Source: Sphingomonadales bacterium (GTDB lineage: Bacteria; Pseudomonadota; Alphaproteobacteria; Sphingomonadales; Sphingomonadaceae). From it: DNA of 42,302 nt. This document shows positions 41,781 to 42,302 of the stretch, in pieces. Numbering within the stretch: the stretch's first letter is position 1; each line of letters begins with the position of its first letter. The DNA lies in assembly GCA_028870315.1 (NCBI GenBank), contig JAGWPW010000046.1, forward strand, positions 1 to 42,302, read 5' to 3'. The notes under the pieces were generated by a model, which was not told the origin of the DNA, did not search any database, and saw only the letters and a program-made list of their open reading frames with translations. The translations under genes and the position numbers were made by a program.

Positions 41781-42200
41781 ATGAGCAAAAGCACGGCCCA
41801 TTGGCTGATGAAGTCCGAACCCGACTGCTACGGCTGGGACCAGCTCGTCGCCGAAGGCGAAGGGCTGTGGGACGGGGTGCGCAACCACCGCGCGGCGAAC
41901 AATCTGCGGGCGATGAAGCCGGGCGACGAGGCATTTTTCTACCACTCGAACCAGGGGCTGGAAATCGTCGGCATCGTCACGATCAGCGAGGCCGGCCTCA
42001 TCGATCCGACCGATCCCGAAGGCAAATGGGCGGCGGTGAAGGTCAAGCCGCTGCGTAAGCTCGCCCATCCGGTAACGCTCAAGGCGATCAAGGCCGATCC
42101 GGCGCTGGCCGACATCGAGCTTGTCCGCCAATCCCGCCTGTCGGTCGCGGCGATCACCCCGCGCGAATGGGCGCATATTCTGGCGATGGCCGGCGATTGA
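41781..42200 (+). CDS. EVE-domain (PUA-like) protein
   Basis: The protein has 139 residues. It has the EVE fold pattern: HWLMKSEPDCYGWDQL at the N-terminus, then WDGVRNHRAANNLRAMKPGD, AFFYHSNQGLEIVGIVTISE, and WAAVKVKPLRKL. EVE domains resemble ASCH/PUA folds and bind modified bases or RNA; the physiological target of this standalone protein is not established. It diverges from the Fe(II) oxygenase gene by 62 bp. Confidence 0.93.
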   Translation: MSKSTAHWLMKSEPDCYGWDQLVAEGEGLWDGVRNHRAANNLRAMKPGDEAFFYHSNQGLEIVGIVTISEAGLIDPTDPEGKWAAVKVKPLRKLAHPVTLKAIKADPALADIELVRQSRLSVAAITPREWAHILAMAGD

Positions 42201-42302
42201 CGCGCGAACGGGCGTGCCATTGCGGGACGTGCCGCGACGGGACGCGCGCGGGCGGTGGCGCAATGGCTAATAAGAGCTTAATGCCCGCGCATGACGAGAG
42301 CC

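Noticed and set aside
42281..42302. Possible start of another gene at the right edge
   Set aside because: ATG codons at 42281 and 42291 are open to the end, but only a few codons are visible and no family can be judged.

Overview
The window is about 42.3 kb of GC-rich (clearly above 60%) bacterial chromosome. It most likely comes from a sphingomonad alphaproteobacterium. The evidence is the infA-maf-RNase E/G-yacG-tRNA-Phe block, a TrcR/DUF1013 regulator, a PEPxxWA-type CTERM surface protein, a K+-independent H+-pyrophosphatase and the dispersed palindromic intergenic repeats. I see no phage, plasmid, transposase, CRISPR or rRNA gene. There is one tRNA.

Layout. 0.2-0.9 kb: an exported three-EF-hand protein next to two palindromic repeats. 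1.0-5.3 kb (minus): a compact four-gene operon (luciferase-like flavin oxidoreductase, sulfotransferase, TIM-barrel isomerase, DUF1214-like protein), divergent from a LuxR-type regulator (5.4-6.6 kb). A perfect 16-bp palindrome lies between the regulator and the operon. 6.7-8.9 kb (minus): infA, maf, a minimal RNase E/G-like protein, yacG and tRNA-Phe. 9.0-10.9 kb: uvrC. 11.1-13.2 kb (minus): H+-pyrophosphatase hppA. 13.4-14.5 kb: a 64-residue membrane protein and a membrane fatty-acid desaturase/carotenoid hydroxylase-type enzyme. 14.6-17.9 kb (minus): hisG-hisD-nusB-thiL, tightly overlapped. 18.0-19.0 kb: DUF2332 protein.

19.3-23.8 kb (plus): a catabolic-looking run of small barrel proteins, an MDR-family reductase, an NTF2-like protein and a 3-ketosteroid-dehydrogenase-like flavoprotein. 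The first gene is a Dabb-PASTA fusion. Two related ~78-bp cruciform elements sit before the flavoprotein gene. 24.0-24.6 kb: the PEPxxWA-CTERM protein behind a near-perfect sigma-54 promoter. 24.8-28.6 kb (minus): a P-type H+-ATPase and a ferredoxin-NADP reductase. 28.9-31.6 kb: a membrane PAS-GGDEF-EAL-PilZ c-di-GMP protein. 31.7-33.6 kb (minus): htpG. 33.8-34.5 kb: trcR. 34.8-39.0 kb (minus): a complete tripartite efflux operon (outer-membrane lipoprotein, EmrA, EmrB), divergent from a TetR regulator. 39.8-40.7 kb (minus): PadR-DUF2218. 40.8-41.7 kb (minus): a 2-oxoglutarate/Fe(II) oxygenase. 41.8-42.2 kb: an EVE-domain protein.

Most of the window is ordinary chromosomal content. The points most worth a second look are the Dabb-PASTA fusion, the sigma-54 promoter of the CTERM protein, the mirrored operator pair in the TetR/efflux intergenic region, the palindrome before the LuxR gene, the twin cruciforms, and several families of dispersed palindromic repeats. 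All functional calls are read from motifs and context by eye; no database search was run.
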